Source: Chryseobacterium sp. ON_d1 (GTDB lineage Bacteria; Bacteroidota; Bacteroidia; Flavobacteriales; Weeksellaceae). Taken from it: a stretch of 64,000 bases of DNA. Both the position numbers and the translations under genes were made by a program. Numbering within the stretch: the first letter of the stretch is position 1; every line of letters begins with the position of its first letter. The notes under the pieces were generated by a model. It ran no database searches, had not been told where the DNA came from, and saw nothing but the letters and a program-made list of their open reading frames with translations. Positions 16,413-22,673 of this stretch are shown one piece after another. Location: NCBI RefSeq assembly GCF_006829085.1, contig NZ_BJTC01000019.1, positions 1-64,000 on the forward strand. Reading direction: 5' to 3'.

Positions 16413-16823
16413 TTATTCGGAAGGTAATTGAGAAACATCTGCATGCATTACTTCCCACTGATGGCCGTTAAGGTCTGCAAAACTGCTTTGGTACATCCAT
16501 CCGTGATCCATAGGCTCGCTGTATTTTGAACCTCCGTTTTCTATAGCTGTTTTTACCATGTTATCCACTTCGTCACGGCTATTAACTCCTATGGCGAGAA
16601 GCACCTGTGTTGTATCTCCTTTTGCAAAAGGCCTGTTGGTAAAGGTCTGGAAGAATTCTTCTCTGAGAAACATTGCATAGATATGATTTTCTTTCATGAT
16701 TACGCAAATTGCCTTATCATCTGAGAATTGCTCATTGATAGAAAAGCCCAGCTTCGTCCAGAACTCTCTGGTTTTTTGAACGTCTTTTATCGGTAAGTTG
16801 ACGTAAATTTCATTGATTTTCAT
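16413..16823 (-). CDS. VOC-family protein, tandem paralogue 2
   Basis: The 136-residue protein begins KINEIYVNLPIKDVQKTREFWTKLGFSINEQFSD and ends with the ADLNGHQWEV signature. It is clearly a duplicate of the gene at 16920-17327 (about 60 percent identical by eye). A 16-bp palindrome nearly identical to the one in front of its paralogue lies 58 bp before the start. Ligand or reaction unknown; the group includes glyoxalase and bleomycin-resistance-like proteins. Confidence 0.92.
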   Translation of the reverse strand: MKINEIYVNLPIKDVQKTREFWTKLGFSINEQFSDDKAICVIMKENHIYAMFLREEFFQTFTNRPFAKGDTTQVLLAIGVNSRDEVDNMVKTAIENGGSKYSEPMDHGWMYQSSFADLNGHQWEVMHADVSQLPSE

Positions 16824-16851
16824 TTTATAAATTTTAGTGGTGATTATACTT

Positions 16852-16859
16852 AAAAATTA
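16852..16859 (-). promoter_or_regulatory. Near-match -7 box TAATTTTT for VOC paralogue 2
   Basis: Seven of eight positions match TAnnTTTG. Its centre is exactly 33.0 bp from the centre of the palindrome at 16881-16896, the same as in front of the paralogue. Confidence 0.45.
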
Positions 16860-16880
16860 TCAGGATATACTAAGAAAGTG

Positions 16881-16896
16881 CTTGCCATAGGACAAG
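16881..16896. promoter_or_regulatory. Crp/Fnr-geometry operator CTTGCCATAGGACAAG
   Basis: Two arms CTTGCC and GACAAG (one mismatch) surround a 4-bp core. The TTGCC-N4-GGCAA design has the 5-N4-5 geometry of FNR-type sites. It sits at about -41.5 relative to the predicted start of VOC paralogue 2. Confidence 0.65.
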
Positions 16897-16919
16897 ATTT
16901 ACTTTGTACCCGGACTGAG

Positions 16920-17327
16920 TTATGCGATCGGCATTTTAGACAGATCAGCAAAAGTAATATTCCAGCCGTGCCCGTCCGGATCCCAGAAGGAGTTCTGATA
17001 CATCCATCCGTAATCCTGAGGTTCCTCATGCTGCCACGCTCCGTTTTCTACGGCTGTATTCACTACTTTATCTACTTCTTCACGACTGTTTAGCCCTACC
17101 GCCACAAGAACCTGGCTGGTATTTTCTTTGGCAACGGGCTTATTAGTGAAAGACATGAAATAATCTTCCTGCAGAAACATGACATAGATGGTATCATTCA
17201 AAGCAACACAGGCTGCCTTCTCGTCAGAGAACTGTTCATTAATTGAAAAACCTACCCTGGTCCAGAATTCTTTTGTTTTCTGTACATCTTTTACCGGAAG
17301 GTTGACATAAATCTGATTGACTTTCAT
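16920..17327 (-). CDS. VOC-family protein, tandem paralogue 1
   Basis: The 135-residue protein starts at ATG 17327 (MKVNQIYVNLPVKDVQKTKEFW); a longer frame upstream includes promoter sequence and is unlikely. It ends with DPDGHGWNITFADLSKMP. It follows the Crp/Fnr-like regulator gene by 77 bp, and that gap holds both a full -7 box (17358-17365) and a palindromic operator (17387-17402). This makes it the most likely direct target of that regulator. Confidence 0.92.
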   Translation of the reverse strand: MKVNQIYVNLPVKDVQKTKEFWTRVGFSINEQFSDEKAACVALNDTIYVMFLQEDYFMSFTNKPVAKENTSQVLVAVGLNSREEVDKVVNTAVENGAWQHEEPQDYGWMYQNSFWDPDGHGWNITFADLSKMPIA

Positions 17328-17357
17328 TTTCTGTAATTTTAGTGTTAAACTGTACTC

Positions 17358-17365
17358 CAAAATTA
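17358..17365 (-). promoter_or_regulatory. -7 box TAATTTTG of VOC paralogue 1
   Basis: Full match to TAnnTTTG on the minus strand; predicted start of transcription near 17353 and a leader of about 26 nt. Confidence 0.7.
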
Positions 17366-17386
17366 CCAAGGTGTAATGATAATCAA

Positions 17387-17402
17387 CTTGCCATAGGGCA
17401 AG
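17387..17402. promoter_or_regulatory. Crp/Fnr-geometry operator CTTGCCATAGGGCAAG
   Basis: A perfect inverted repeat CTTGCC-ATAG-GGCAAG starts 3 bp before the stop-codon side of the Crp/Fnr-like gene (17405). The centre lies 33.0 bp from the -7 box centre, i.e. about -41.5, the class II activator position. Confidence 0.75.
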
Positions 17403-17404
17403 AT

Positions 17405-17995
17405 TTAAATTTTCTTGGGATGGGAAACAATTTCTTTACGGATACGGCTCAGAGAAGTATCTGTAACACCCAGATAGGAAGCAATCTGTTTTAAAGGAGC
17501 AAATTGTATGACCTTGGATTTCTGTTCCAGCAGATTAAGATATCTTTTGGTTGCCGAAAGGGTAAACATTTCTACAGATCTTTGTTTGTAGGCAAAAAGC
17601 TCCTGAGACATCCATGATCTTCCCCATTCTCTAAGGTTTGGAATTTTATGGAAAAGTTCCTGAAACGTATCATAATCCATCCTCCAGCATTCACAGTCTG
17701 TAATACAAACGATATTTTCCTGAGAGGGAACCCGCTGAAACATTGACAAAACCTCAATAATGACCTCATTTTCTGTAAAAAAATGGGTGGTTACTTCGTT
17801 TCCGTTGAAATCATTCACATAGGAACGTGCAAGCCCACTTTCGAGAATATAGTACTCATTAGCTGTTTTTCCTTCTTCAAGAATAAAATCTCCTTTCTGG
17901 AAGGATGTCTTCTCATGAGCCTTAAATATTTCGTCAAGTTCTTCATGGAGAAAGAATGGAAAATCATAGCAGATTTCTAAGGCTTTATTGGTCAT
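17405..17995 (-). CDS. Crp/Fnr-family transcriptional regulator 1
   Basis: The 196-residue protein has a cyclic-nucleotide-binding-type beta-roll (about 25-120, FILEEGKTANEYYILESGLARSYV) and a C-terminal winged helix with KQIASYLGVTDTSLSRIRKEIV. The key cNMP-binding Arg-Ser motif is not evident, so the ligand may differ or be absent. Start MTNKAL at 17995 is chosen over a longer frame of AT-rich leader. It precedes two VOC genes with FNR-geometry sites and probably activates them. Two further paralogues occur at 21160 and 46045. Confidence 0.92.
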   Translation of the reverse strand: MTNKALEICYDFPFFLHEELDEIFKAHEKTSFQKGDFILEEGKTANEYYILESGLARSYVNDFNGNEVTTHFFTENEVIIEVLSMFQRVPSQENIVCITDCECWRMDYDTFQELFHKIPNLREWGRSWMSQELFAYKQRSVEMFTLSATKRYLNLLEQKSKVIQFAPLKQIASYLGVTDTSLSRIRKEIVSHPKKI

Positions 17996-18164
17996 TGGTG
18001 TCAATTTTTTTAAGTCTTTAAAAATAAAATTTTTAATTGAATTAAAAAGAAAAAATATTAAACAAAGCAATAAATACTTTTACAAAAAAGAAGATACCAC
18101 ACTGAAATAGAAGGTATTTGTAAATCCGATTTTTTAAACAGGCATTTAAAAAACAAATTATTTT

Positions 18165-18219
18165 AACCACCCCGTCAAAAATTCAAAGAATTTTCGCCAC
18201 CCCTCCGGAGGATGGGAAT
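18165..18219. repeat. R3 double-hairpin repeat, solo copy 1
   Basis: AACCACCCCGTC is followed by the stem AAAAATTC-aaa-GAATTTTC, then GCCACCCCTCC and a second short stem ending GGATGGGAAT. It is 55 bp long and intergenic. Related copies: 24974, 31452, and the inverted pair at 48780 and 49265. Confidence 0.8.
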
Positions 18220-18267
18220 GACTATCTGCCGATACAGTAATTGTAAGCTTTTACAGGAAATATTTTT

Positions 18268-19479
18268 TTAAAACAGGGAAAGCTGTATGGGTTTGGGAGG
18301 GTTTGGTTTCTGTGCATCACCGAATATCGTTTTCCCGCCAAAGCGCCATGAATTCTGTCTTTCTTCTTCAATCACCTGCTGAATATCAAAATCCGGGGTG
18401 AAATCTTTTTCTGCCTTGGTTACGATCTGATGAAGCTTATTTAAGGAATTCAGTTTATCAGAGTTTCCCAGTCTGGATTTTTCAATCCCTTTTCTGATAA
18501 TGCTGATACTTTCATCATAAGTATTGATCGGAACGGGGAAAGGATGTCCGTCTTTACCTCCATGAGCAAAGGAAAATCTTGCGGGATCTGCAAATCTTGA
18601 CGGCGCCCCGTGAATCACTTCACTTACCAGAGCCAATGATTGCATGGTTCTGGGACCTACACCTTCCAGCATCAGTAAATCCTCAAAATTCTGAGGCTGC
18701 TGCTCACGGGTTACATACAGAAGTGCTCCCAAGCGCTTCAGGTCTACATCGGAAGCCTGAACATCGTGATGGGCAGGAAGAATCAACCTTGCAAAATCTT
18801 TCATCACTTCTGCTGAATCGGTATGGGAAATATCAAGAATTCCTTTTCTGTTTTCTGAAGCTTCAGCATCAGTAAGATTAAGGATTCGGCCTCTTGAAAC
18901 TCCGTTGATTCCTGTATGGGGATTTTCTACGAATGAGGTGAGATTTTCGGAATGCCAGTGATATCGCCTTGCTGTTCCGTCCGACTCATGCATTCCCTGC
19001 TGGATAACACTCCAGTTTCCATTATCTGACAGAATGAAATTGTGCAGATACAGTTGATAACCATCATGAATGGCTGTATTATCCACTTTTGCCGAAAGCT
19101 TGCTGGCCCTCACCAGATCTGTTCCGTTCAGTCCGGTTTTATCTGCAATTTTAATCAGTTCTGATGGTGTTTCTCTGGAAAACTTTCCTTTTCCGCCACA
19201 GATATACAGCCCCAAAGACTGGGAATTGGGATTAATAGAACGTTTCAATGCTCCCATAACGGAAGTGGTAATTCCTGATGAATGCCAGTCCATTCCCATC
19301 ACTGCACCGAAGCTCTGAAACCAGAACGGATCTGCCAGGCGGCGCAATACCTCATCTTTACCATAATCCATGAGAATTACTTCAATAATGGAAAGCCCCA
19401 GCACAGACATACGCTCATACAGCCATGGCGGTACTTTGCCATAGTGAAGGGGTAAATCTGTGGTTCCTGAACGTTTCAT
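18268..19479 (-). CDS. DUF763 domain-containing protein
   Basis: The 403-residue protein begins MKRSGTTDLPLHYGKVPPWL, the strongly conserved start of DUF763 proteins, and has GGKGKFSRETPSEL and a helix-hairpin-helix-like MLEGVGPRTMQSLALVSEVIHGAPSRF around residues 270-300. The HhH motif suggests DNA binding. The biochemical role of DUF763 is unknown. It stands alone, and its -7 box lies only 4 nt before the ATG, suggesting a leaderless mRNA. Confidence 0.9.
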   Translation of the reverse strand: MKRSGTTDLPLHYGKVPPWLYERMSVLGLSIIEVILMDYGKDEVLRRLADPFWFQSFGAVMGMDWHSSGITTSVMGALKRSINPNSQSLGLYICGGKGKFSRETPSELIKIADKTGLNGTDLVRASKLSAKVDNTAIHDGYQLYLHNFILSDNGNWSVIQQGMHESDGTARRYHWHSENLTSFVENPHTGINGVSRGRILNLTDAEASENRKGILDISHTDSAEVMKDFARLILPAHHDVQASDVDLKRLGALLYVTREQQPQNFEDLLMLEGVGPRTMQSLALVSEVIHGAPSRFADPARFSFAHGGKDGHPFPVPINTYDESISIIRKGIEKSRLGNSDKLNSLNKLHQIVTKAEKDFTPDFDIQQVIEEERQNSWRFGGKTIFGDAQKPNPPKPIQLSLF

Positions 19480-19483
19480 TCTA

Positions 19484-19491
19484 CAAAATTA
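19484..19491 (-). promoter_or_regulatory. -7 box TAATTTTG, four bases before the DUF763 start
   Basis: The minus strand reads TAATTTTG-TAGA-ATG. Full -7 consensus; the ATG would be at or next to +1. Confidence 0.6.
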
Positions 19492-19556
19492 GCTTTAATA
19501 TTCCGGATTTTTATTGACTGTAATCAACATTCGGTAAGATTTATTCTGCTTTGAAA

Positions 19557-19967
19557 TCAATGAATGGAGAAAAATTCAAGGTCTTTATGTTTTGCTTCAT
19601 CATATTCTTCTTCAAATGTAATTTTATTTCCAAAAGGATCAATTACCGTAAAAGATACAGCTCCATAAAACGTTTTCTCAAGTCCCGGACGATTGTATTT
19701 GTATTTTTTGTCAATGAGTTCTTTATGGTACTGCGGAACCCCTTCTCCCCAGACAGCAACCCTTGTTCCCGGGGTACCGTCGCCGTGGTGCTCGCTCAAA
19801 TGGAAAATGATGTTTTCTCTTTTCACTTCCATATAAACGGGGGTATTTTCGTCAAAATAATGTTCCCAAACTATCTCAAATCCTAACCAGTCTACATAAA
19901 ATTCTTTTGTTTTCTGATAATCGAAGATTCTTAGTATCGGAATAATTCTATCTGCTTTCATTATCAT
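19557..19967 (-). CDS. Glyoxalase-superfamily (bleomycin-resistance-like) protein
   Basis: This 136-residue VOC protein has RIIPILRIFDYQKTKEFYVDWLGFEIVWEH and IDPFGNKITFEE, typical of the glyoxalase/bleomycin-resistance-like group. Start at 19967 or at the in-frame ATG two codons later (19961). It begins 3 bp after the stop of the upstream VOC gene, so the two are one transcription unit. Ligand unknown. Confidence 0.9.
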   Translation of the reverse strand: MIMKADRIIPILRIFDYQKTKEFYVDWLGFEIVWEHYFDENTPVYMEVKRENIIFHLSEHHGDGTPGTRVAVWGEGVPQYHKELIDKKYKYNRPGLEKTFYGAVSFTVIDPFGNKITFEEEYDEAKHKDLEFFSIH

Positions 19968-19970
19968 TTT

Positions 19971-20318
19971 TTATTGGTGAGACAGTATATTAATCAGTTT
20001 ATGGAATGGATCTTTAACAAAGAACCTACGTACTCCCCAGTCTTCATCAGTAAGATCATAAGTAATTTCAAAGCCTGCATTTTTCATTTTACTATATACT
20101 TCATCTAGATTATCCACTTCAATGGAAAGATCAGGAACTTCCGTATCGTTTCCCCCCTGATTTGCAAAGCTGATCTGAACTTTTGACTCTTCATCATTAC
20201 CCAGGGTTCTAATCCAGCCATGATCCATCAAAACATCCAGTTCCAGAATGTCATGATAAAACTGATCCGCCCTGGAAAGATCTTGCGTTTTAATATTGAC
20301 TACGATTCTTTTTACCAT
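19971..20318 (-). CDS. VOC-family protein
   Basis: The protein (115 residues from MVKRIVVNIKTQDLSRADQFYHDIL) ends FVKDPFHKLINILSHQ, a VOC pattern. An upstream in-frame ATG at 20336 exists, but that codon directly follows the T-tract of the preceding terminator, and homologous proteins usually begin at the MVKR position, so I prefer 20318. Linked to the VOC gene downstream. Confidence 0.85.
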   Translation of the reverse strand: MVKRIVVNIKTQDLSRADQFYHDILELDVLMDHGWIRTLGNDEESKVQISFANQGGNDTEVPDLSIEVDNLDEVYSKMKNAGFEITYDLTDEDWGVRRFFVKDPFHKLINILSHQ

Positions 20319-20336
20319 TTTACATTGGTTTTCCAT

Positions 20337-20378
20337 AAAAAAGCCTTGTGAAATTACGTAAAAATTCACAGGGCTTTA
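20337..20378 (-). terminator. Terminator of the alpha/beta hydrolase gene
   Basis: On the minus strand AAAGCCCTGTGAA pairs with TTTCACAAGGCTTT and is followed by Ts that run into the upstream ATG option of the next gene. Located 24 bp after the hydrolase stop. Confidence 0.8.
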
Positions 20379-20402
20379 TCAATTTTTGTATTATATCTTG
20401 TA

Positions 20403-21092
20403 TTAAATGGAAGCAGCCGCTTCTAAAATCAGCTGAGTAACTTCTTCAGGATGTGATGCCAGTGAAGCATGTCCTGCATCTAAAGAAATTATTTTCTTGG
20501 GTTCAAGACGTTCTGCCATTTCTCTTTCTGTTTCTGCAGGGATCATTCGGTCCTGCAATGAGATCTGATACCAACTTGGGCGAGTTTTCCAAGCCGGTTC
20601 ACCTGCTACATCACCAAAACACTGGCCATGAATAGGTTTTTGCGACAGTGACATTACCAATGCTTTTTCATCATCTAAATCCTGGCAGAAAGCAGATTTA
20701 AATTCATCATACTTAATCCATAAAAAACCTTTGTTATCAGGGTAAATACTTGCTCCTCCCGGAGATTCACGTCTTCCTAAAAGTGAACCCAGGCTGTCTC
20801 CTGCATCAGGTGCAAAAGCAGCAATATAAACCAATCCGGCCACTTTATCATGATTTCCGGCTCCTGAAATAACAGCACCCCCATAAGAATGTCCTACTAA
20901 AAGTACTTTCCCATCCTGGGCATCAATAAGATCTTTCGTCTTATTAATATCGTCCTGAAGTGAAGTCAGTGGATTCTGAACACTTCTTACCTTATAGCCT
21001 GCTTTTGTAAGAGAAGGAATAATGTATTGCCAGTGTGATCCGTCTCCCCATGCTCCGTGTACCAAAATAATGGTTAAATCTTTTTGTTCCAT
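20403..21092 (-). CDS. Alpha/beta hydrolase (EstA/salicylate-esterase-like)
   Basis: The 229-residue protein has LVHGAWGDGSHWQYIIPSL, the elbow GHSYGGAV (Ser near 70), and a terminal His in DAGHASLASHP. HGAWxDxSxW and VQNPLTSLQDDI are typical of the small alpha/beta hydrolases related to plant methylesterases. Substrate unknown. It follows Crp/Fnr regulator 2, with a palindromic site and a -7-like box between, so it is the likely regulator target. Confidence 0.92.
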   Translation of the reverse strand: MEQKDLTIILVHGAWGDGSHWQYIIPSLTKAGYKVRSVQNPLTSLQDDINKTKDLIDAQDGKVLLVGHSYGGAVISGAGNHDKVAGLVYIAAFAPDAGDSLGSLLGRRESPGGASIYPDNKGFLWIKYDEFKSAFCQDLDDEKALVMSLSQKPIHGQCFGDVAGEPAWKTRPSWYQISLQDRMIPAETEREMAERLEPKKIISLDAGHASLASHPEEVTQLILEAAASI

Positions 21093-21119
21093 AATGATTG
21101 TGTTAAAATTTTATGATGA

Positions 21120-21127
21120 TAAAGCTA
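21120..21127 (-). promoter_or_regulatory. Near-match -7 box TAGCTTTA of the hydrolase gene
   Basis: Seven of eight positions match TAnnTTTG. Its centre is exactly 33.0 bp from the palindrome at 21150-21163. Confidence 0.45.
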
Positions 21128-21149
21128 CACCTTAAAAGATCAGCAGACG

Positions 21150-21163
21150 TTAACTTAAGTTAA
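21150..21163. promoter_or_regulatory. Crp/Fnr-geometry operator TTAACTTAAGTTAA
   Basis: Perfect 14-bp palindrome with the TTAAC-N4-GTTAA layout. It overlaps the stop codon of Crp/Fnr regulator 2 and lies at the predicted -41.5 position of the hydrolase promoter. Confidence 0.65.
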
Positions 21164-21735
21164 TTAACAATACGGCTTCTGATACGACTGAGAGATTGTT
21201 CTGTTACCCCAAGATAACTGGCAATATGTTTTTGAGCTATTTTATGGAAAAGTGCAGGCTGTTTTTTGACAAGATTAAGGTATCTGTTTTCAGGGGAATA
21301 ACACAACAGATCATCGATTCTTTTTTTGGCATCCAGATAAATTTTTTCACTCATCATTCTTCCAAATTGCTGCCAGTAAGCTTCCTTTTTATACAGAGTC
21401 TGAAGATGATCTTTACTCAGCAGCAAAATTTCACAGTTTTCCAGCGCCTGGATATTCATATTGGATACGGTATCACAAAGAATGCTTTCATAATCCGTAA
21501 AAAATTCATTTTCAAAATAGAATCCAAAATTGATTTCCCGACCCTGGTCATTGATATAAAAGCATCTGATAGTCCCTTTCTTTATAAAGCCCAGATATCT
21601 GCATTTCTCTCCCTGTTTCAGAAAAAAATCGGATTTCAAAAGTCTTGTATCATGAAGCAAAGCATAGAATTCTTCAAAATGATCTGAGTCTACCTGAAAG
21701 AGTTCTCCATATTTTTTATAGTTATCCTGCATCAT
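21160..21735 (-). CDS. Crp/Fnr-family transcriptional regulator 2
   Basis: The 191-residue protein has the effector beta-roll (LKQGEKCRYLGFIKKGTIRCFYI) and the winged helix AQKHIASYLGVTEQSLSRIRSRIV at the C-terminus. The recognition helix differs from regulator 1 mainly before the shared SLSRIR. The first two codons are both ATG (21735 or 21732). Likely controls the hydrolase gene downstream through TTAAC-N4-GTTAA. Effector unknown. Confidence 0.92.
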   Translation of the reverse strand: MMQDNYKKYGELFQVDSDHFEEFYALLHDTRLLKSDFFLKQGEKCRYLGFIKKGTIRCFYINDQGREINFGFYFENEFFTDYESILCDTVSNMNIQALENCEILLLSKDHLQTLYKKEAYWQQFGRMMSEKIYLDAKKRIDDLLCYSPENRYLNLVKKQPALFHKIAQKHIASYLGVTEQSLSRIRSRIVN

Positions 21736-21765
21736 TTGGTGTTATTAGATTAGATTTTACATTCA

Positions 21766-21800
21766 AAAAAAGCCTTGCAAAAATATTCACAAGGCTTTTT
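21766..21800 (-). terminator. Terminator of tpx
   Basis: AAAAAGCCTTG and CAAGGCTTTTT (21767-21777 / 21790-21800) form an 11-bp stem. On the minus strand it follows the tpx stop by 17 bp. Confidence 0.85.
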
Positions 21801-21816
21801 ACAAAAATTATTTTTA

Positions 21817-22317
21817 TTATTTCAATGCGGCAAGAGCAGCATCATAATTAGGTTCGTTAGCAATCTCCGGAACCTGCTCAGTATATACAACTTTGTTATT
21901 TTCGTCTGTAACAATCACAGCACGGCTTAATAATCCTTTTAGAGGAGAGTCTGCGATGGTTACTTCATAATCATCACCAAAGCTGCTTCTGAAATCTGAA
22001 AGTGTTTCTACATTATTCAATCCTTCTGCTGCACAGAATCTTCCTAATGCGAATGGAAGATCTTTTGAAACATTGATAATTACTGTATTGTCAAGTTTTG
22101 AGGCCTCTTCATTGAATTTTCTGGAAGAAGCAGCACAGGTAGGCGTATCAATGCTTGGGAAAATATTGAATACTTTTTTCTTTCCTTCAAAAGTTTCAAG
22201 TGTTTTTACATTTAAGCCTGAATCTACCAGTGCAAAATCTTTTACAGTAGTTCCTACAGCCGGTAATGTTCCTATTGTATGTACTTCGTTTCCTTTTAGA
22301 GTGATTGTCGTTGACAT
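21817..22317 (-). CDS. tpx: Thiol peroxidase, cytoplasmic (2-Cys atypical peroxiredoxin)
   Basis: The 166-residue protein shows the peroxidatic site PSIDTPTCAAS (Cys61) and the resolving site LGRFCAAEGL (Cys95), the two-cysteine arrangement of Tpx. It reduces hydrogen peroxide and alkyl hydroperoxides using thioredoxin. No signal peptide, so it is cytoplasmic. It has a full -7 box 23 bp upstream. An exported paralogue is encoded at 43778. Confidence 0.96.
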   Translation of the reverse strand: MSTTITLKGNEVHTIGTLPAVGTTVKDFALVDSGLNVKTLETFEGKKKVFNIFPSIDTPTCAASSRKFNEEASKLDNTVIINVSKDLPFALGRFCAAEGLNNVETLSDFRSSFGDDYEVTIADSPLKGLLSRAVIVTDENNKVVYTEQVPEIANEPNYDAALAALK

Positions 22318-22339
22318 AATACTTATTTTTTTAGTTGTT

Positions 22340-22347
22340 CAAATGTA
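22340..22347 (-). promoter_or_regulatory. -7 box TACATTTG of tpx
   Basis: Full match to TAnnTTTG on the minus strand; predicted leader about 18 nt. Confidence 0.6.
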
Positions 22348-22573
22348 ATCAAAAAAGAAAATTTTTCCGGTCTTATTATGGTTAAATTAATCTTAAAGTG
22401 AAAATAAAACTTTTCACCTGCCTATCAGTTTCCAAACAGAATTATCTATCCGTTCTTAATCTCAAAGAATGATACTTTAAGTTACCAAGATTCTATATCT
22501 GAAATGATACAATTATTTTTAGAATAAATATTGATGCAACCGGAAGCTATACAATTACACAGATATAAAATTA

Positions 22574-22596
22574 AAGAGGCCAAGCCTCTTTTTTTA
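22574..22596 (+). terminator. Orphan intrinsic terminator with no gene before it
   Basis: AAGAGGC-caa-GCCTCTT followed by seven Ts points in the plus direction. No plus-strand gene precedes it; the region 22348-22573 shows only very short ORFs and no clear -7 box. It may end a small RNA or antisense transcript. The rest of the 356-bp gap has no other feature besides the icd promoter. Confidence 0.6.
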
Positions 22597-22629
22597 TGGA
22601 AATATCTCAAATAAAACAATGATATTTAC

Positions 22630-22637
22630 TAAATTTG
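22630..22637 (+). promoter_or_regulatory. -7 box TAAATTTG of the isocitrate dehydrogenase gene
   Basis: Full match to TAnnTTTG, 36 bp before the ATG at 22674. Confidence 0.65.
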
Positions 22638-22673
22638 TGGGACTTAAAATTTCAAATAAAAAATAACAGTATA

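Noticed and set aside
22528..22620. Short plus-strand frame starting MQPEAIQLHRY across the orphan terminator
   Set aside because: It would run through the terminator stem and has no ribosome site; a small RNA is more likely than a peptide.
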